Source: Hybos culiciformis
Taxonomy: Eukaryota; Arthropoda; Insecta; Diptera; Hybotidae
Direction: 5' to 3'
Assembly: GCA_964007475.1 (NCBI GenBank)
Contig: OZ023273.1
Location: forward strand, 39,867,525 to 39,931,524
Length of the DNA stretch: 64,000 bases
Shown: positions 59,710-64,000 of the stretch, in pieces
Layout: the number at the start of each line of letters is the position of its first letter
How positions within the stretch are numbered: position 1 is the first letter of the stretch
The notes under the pieces: generated by a model
Seen by the model: only the letters and a program-made list of their open reading frames with translations
Database searches by the model: none
Told to the model about the DNA's origin: nothing
Program-made: the position numbers and the translations under genes

Positions 59710-59971
59710 ATCTGTGGCCACATGACATAACCGCTTAAGTCGAGTTAGGCGGTTATGATTTTATTATTTTCAAGTGTTGGTCATATGATTCTACGCCTCA
59801 TATTTGGCTTTAAAAAACTTAAAATGGTTTTAAAATTCTATAATCTTCTCAAATTAGGTTCCATTTATCTTAATTATTCGATTTCAGGAAAGGATTTTAA
59901 ACTTTAAACTGCTCCCCTCAAAAGTAGTAAAATAGACTTAGGCGATTATGTCATGTTGCAACAGATATATA
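59705..59971. mobile_element. MITE at end of R repeat, copy 2
   Basis: Same as 40636-40902, with the ACATGACATAA terminal repeats. Confidence 0.7.
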
Positions 59972-60096
59972 GATTTTTAAAAAAATATGAAATTAGCAAA
60001 GTTTGTATTTTTTTCAAAATTAAAACTGAATTAAGACTTAATAGTACGGTAATTATTTCAATTCCTTTTTTTGAATTTTGTTGATTTCATGATTCG

Positions 60097-60107
60097 TACA
60101 ATAAAGT
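60097..60107. other. Empty Helitron target site
   Basis: Reads GTACAATAAAG, the pre-insertion form of the site occupied at 41033-41314 in copy 1. The A^T junction is between 60101 and 60102. An intact site with no scar argues for insertion in copy 1, not loss from copy 2. Confidence 0.9.
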
Positions 60108-61286
60108 ATAAAGTACTGAATACCACGATAAAATACAAAGAATGGACTGAAACAAAAATTAAATAATTGAAAAAAATATACGAAAATTAATTAAATTTCA
60201 CTATAAAAAGGAAAAATATAAACTTTGAACCAAGTTGGATTAAAGTTTATCTCCTTTACTTTGTTTATTTTAATTAATACTTTGTCTTGATACTTTTTTT
60301 TTAATTATTTTCATTGCCATAGAACTATTATAATTATGATTATCTTTATTTAACAAAGCAAAAATTTTATTATAGAAAAAAATCTGTTTAAAACCAATGT
60401 CCAACGTCAAAAAAAAAAAATTATTTCTCCACTGAATTTCCTGAAAATTGTTATTGAAATATGAAAATAATTATGTAAGTAATTTGATTAAAATATCAAT
60501 AACTTAATTATAATTAATGAAAAGAGATTAATGCTATCCTTATGACATGCTTATTGTATTTTTATAATTTATCAATTCATTTTTAAAGAAATATTTGATT
60601 GGTTTAGTTTAGTGGATAATTAGAACATTATATAATTAGTTGAATTTAAAGCGATAATTAAAATTTAATAATTTGAATATTAAATGATTTTAATTTAAAT
60701 AATCATTCAATTATATTTAACATTAAATATGTTTTTAGAGAACTGTTGGAAATTGGGTCAAAGAACGGTTAATTTAACTAATTGGGTTGGGACGGGCTTT
60801 ATCTACTGTAAGCCAAAAAAATAATTTTTTGTTCGTTTTTCAATAGTTTGAACTATATTCTAAATTGTAAAATTTCACAAAACTTTAACAGTGCTTTCTC
60901 AAAACAGTATTTACCGTCAGTGAGCATTTTTGAAAGTTTCTTCTTGAATTTTAGTGAAGTTTTATAAAATTTTATAAGATACATAAAACTTGTCGTAAAG
61001 GTGGGATTTTTTCCAAAATTATTAAGACTATATTAGCAAAGCTTTATTTTATTTTTAGATTAAAATGAAACAAATAAATAATGTAATTGAAAATTACAGA
61101 TTAATGTAAATAATGTAATGAACCTAATTAAATGTAAATTTAAAATATTGAATTCCTATTTACTTGTACTATTTAATTTGTGTTAAATGCAAATAATAAT
61201 AAAATTACATATATACTTCAATCATTTGTTACTACCAAACTTCGAGAGCCTTTTTTGACAGTATAGAAGTTTCAATTCTATCGTTT
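60108..61286. other. AT-rich spacer, no gene seen
   Basis: Colinear with 41321-42488 of copy 1; no gene supported. Confidence 0.5.
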
Positions 61287-61294
61287 GTATAGAG

Positions 61295-62015
61295 CAGTGG
61301 TTCTTAACCTTTTTAGCTACCGGCACCCCTAAAATTTTCAAACAATATTCTCGCACCCCTTACCAGAAATTATTGACTTATATAAATTAAAAAACAAACA
61401 TTATGCAAAACATATTTTTTATACTAAATTAAATTTTTTAATAAAACACTAAAAAAATATTAAACTTCTATCTATTATTGCTATATTTTAGCTTACCTTT
61501 TGAATTTGACTTTAATGTACCAAATTATATTCTAATAATTAGAATATAAATATTCAACTAAACTTGTAAAATTAACTTGTATTAATTGTTTTATTATTAA
61601 TATTTAACTTTTAATATTCAACACAAAAATTCAAACTTGTAATAATCAACACTAAAATTCAATTATTTTTAAATCTTTATTCAATGTAATGTTCGAATCA
61701 GTATTTATATTTCTAAGAATAATCGCAACAATCAACTAAAATTTCGAGGAAATATAAAAATCACTATAGAAACGCATTTGAATTTTTGTAATTGTAGAAA
61801 AAATACAAAAATTAATTTGTTTCTATGGTTTATAATTTACAAACATATTTAAAAAATGTTTTGTGAATAAAAAATTTACTAACCAAAATGAATTTTTAAG
61901 ATTAGTTTTTTATTTTGCTAGCTACACGTGAATTTGGAAAATTACAATTTCGCACCCCCAAATATTCAAGCTCGCACCCCTAAGGGGTGCGTGCACCACC
62001 GGTTAAGAACCACTG
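61295..62015. mobile_element. hAT MITE, 721 bp, only in copy 2
   Basis: Perfect 15-bp terminal inverted repeats CAGTGGTTCTTAACC and an exact 8-bp duplication GTATAGAG (61287-61294 and 62016-62023). GCACCCCT words recur near both ends. Copy 1 has a single GTATAGAG and no element. No open frame. Confidence 0.93.
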
Positions 62016-62023
62016 GTATAGAG

Positions 62024-62528
62024 GTTCCACGTTTTCATTTTTGTAAGAATATCTTGGTATCAAAAATAATAAAAACAGATAAAGAAATACGAGTACTCTG
62101 ATTTATTTAATTTTTTTTCTTCCTTTTTATTTTCCATTTTTGAAAAAATTATTATTTTACTTTTTATGATATTTTGACAGGTTTAGAAACAAAAAGATAG
62201 TACTTTAGACGCTAAGTATGTACCTTTGAAAACTATGAAATTTTATTTGGTATGCGAAAAGACGTGTTTAAGATCAAAGATAGGCGCCTTATTGCAAAAG
62301 CCTCAATTAAATCGAAGGGTGTAGATAGTATTAGATTAAAGTGATAATTTTTGCGTTACATGTTAATGGATTGATATTATACATGTAAAGCAGACTTATA
62401 TTGTACCAGTATTCCTAATCTGAAATTAACATGCTGCAGTTAACTGAGGTTTGGTTATTGTTCACGACTATACATCCACTCAATCAGCCACTGAAGAAGT
62501 CAGAGTGGTTGTTGGATCAATTTAAATT
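62024..62528. other. AT-rich spacer, no gene seen
   Basis: Colinear with about 42497-43003 of copy 1. Confidence 0.5.
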
Positions 62529-63376
62529 TTTAATGCGTTGGGGATCGTTATGTTGTATTTAGTGCTGTAGAATTTAGATCACTAAATGGAGTATTATATC
62601 CGTCAATACACATGCAATCATTTAGATGCATCTGCGTGAATAATGAAATCATTTAGATGCATCAGCGTTTATAATGAAATCATTTAGATGCATCAGCGTA
62701 AATAATGAAATCATTTAGATGTTTCGTATTGAATATTACGTAATACCTAAACAAACATAATATCTCTCACAATATTTCAATACAGACAAATAAAAAAAAA
62801 ACATGCGAAAAAACTACGTAATTCATACACAAAAATAAAATAAAATTAACGTGGAACATTTCCCTTTTTTTCTTTTATCTCTAAAAGAAAGAGAAATTAA
62901 AATAAAATTAACGTGGAACATTTCCCTTTTTTTCTTTTATCTCTAAAAGTAAGAGAAATTAAAATAAAATTAACGTGGAACATTTCCCTTTTTTTCTTTT
63001 AACTCTAAAAGAAAGAGAAATTAAAATAAAATTAACGTGGAACATTTCCCTTTTTTTCTTTTATCTCTAAAAGAAAGAGAAATTAAAATAAAATTAACAA
63101 GTAAGATTTCCCTTTTTTTCTTTTTTAATATAAATTATATCTATAATCTCTCTTTGCAATTACCTCTCCCCTACGTATTAAAGCAGTATATAAGATATGT
63201 TAACAAAATTTGTTATAACAACTCGTTGTCTATACACACAAACACATAGACACTTGTCAATATTATATCACTCGACCTTCGGTCTCGTGATATAATTTTG
63301 ACTCGTGTCTATGTGTTTGTGTGTATGACACCTCGTAATTAATAACAAATTTAGTTAACATATATATAATCTACTA
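62529..63376 (-). mobile_element. Hairpin/TTAA-family element 'i', copy 2
   Basis: Same as 43004-43856, with five 62-bp units. The left end reads TTAATGCGTTGGGGATCG, closer to the consensus end CCCCAACGCATTAA than copy 1, which reads TGCGTAGGGAATCG. Confidence 0.75.
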
Positions 63377-64000
63377 TTACAATATTGCAAACTATTATTT
63401 AACTGTTACATGTTTTACAATTTTGTGATAATCTTCATTAATGCGTGTTACCACAAATGATAAAAATCAAAAATATATCTTAATTTAATTTTATTTTTGT
63501 TCTTTTGTTCTGTTTTGGTTGTTTATTTTGTTTAGAAATGAAATGAAATGTCTAAAAAAACCTTTTTGTTATGATTTGAATCTGAATAAAAAATCAATAA
63601 ATATGTTTTCTTCTTACATTTCTTATGCGTTTTACTATCACTATTAAGGTGTCTAAAAAATTCATTCATTAAAAACATCCTCCGTATTTTTTTTTATTTT
63701 TGAAAATGAAAAAAAATATTTCATATTATTCAGAAAGTTGGAAAGAACTTACTAAATACGTTTTTGTCTTAAATTATTTTGTTTATAGGACATGTTGTGT
63801 GGTTCAATTAAATTATATTTTTATTAAAACGAATTATTTTCCGAATACAACAGAGCAGGGCAAGACATAAAGTTATAAAATTGAAGATGAAAAATGAACA
63901 TATTACACAAATGTACATAAAAAGAACAAAAGAAAAATAAAACAAACAAACTCGTAAACATTTTTGTGCAATGCACTTTTTTTTCTTGTTAAACTTTAAG
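63377..64000. other. AT-rich spacer, no gene seen
   Basis: Colinear with 43857-44480; block similarity continues to the window edge. Confidence 0.5.

Larger units (their letters stand above)
51100..64000 (+). repeat. Large near-identical block, copy 2
   Basis: Colinear with 31914-44480 and continuing past the window. It lacks the Helitron of copy 1 and carries a 721-bp hAT MITE that copy 1 lacks. Other differences are scattered, for example a 9-bp addition near 61110 and a short deletion near 62806. Confidence 0.95.

Overview
The window looks like intergenic DNA from a very AT-rich eukaryotic genome, most likely an arthropod and probably an insect. The only recognisable coding sequences belong to transposable elements: an RTE-like non-LTR retrotransposon, a MULE transposase with a spliceosomal intron, and remnants of several hAT transposases. 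Helitron-, hAT- and TTAA-type elements are abundant. I found no convincing host gene, no rRNA, no intact tRNA and no CRISPR array. Nearly all short open frames are by-products of AT-rich or repetitive DNA. The taxonomic guess is inference.

Layout. 1-6.4 kb: a hAT-like transposase fragment, then an old minus-strand repeat (the 'ACTAGCTGTACCCGC' family, called R here) built of ~115-bp modules. 7-12.4 kb: a deep nest of elements inside members of a hairpin-bearing TTAA family, with clean target duplications. 12.4-22 kb: AT-rich spacer with several TIR elements, including one hAT (17.07-18.00 kb) that keeps its dimerisation-domain remnant. 22.5-27.1 kb: a palindrome with ~1.87-kb arms that carry tRNA-like sequences; its outer part resumes near 28.7 kb. 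29.5-31.7 kb: a compact member of the hairpin family and a LINE/SINE-type fragment with an 11-bp target duplication.

31.9-44.5 kb is a block that recurs almost identically at 51.1-64.0 kb. Each copy contains a MULE transposase fragment fused to a GC-rich 17-bp minisatellite, a ~4.3-kb inverted-repeat element, several hairpin-plus-minisatellite elements and an R-family repeat. The copies differ by two clean transposon insertions: a 282-bp Helitron only in copy 1 and a 721-bp hAT MITE only in copy 2, each with an exact empty site in the other. Copy 2 begins directly at a run of exactly 200 N, inside the GC-rich array. The block is therefore either a recent ~19-kb tandem duplication or, quite plausibly, two haplotypes placed end to end by the assembler. 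Between the copies lie a hAT deletion derivative (45.2-45.9 kb) and a 5'-truncated, frameshifted RTE-like LINE cut off by the gap.

The most unusual items are the hairpin-plus-minisatellite TTAA family, the MULE transposase with a C-terminal RING-like domain whose N-terminus is replaced by a GC-rich array, and the pair of precise presence/absence insertions. All family assignments come from motifs read by eye, without database searches.
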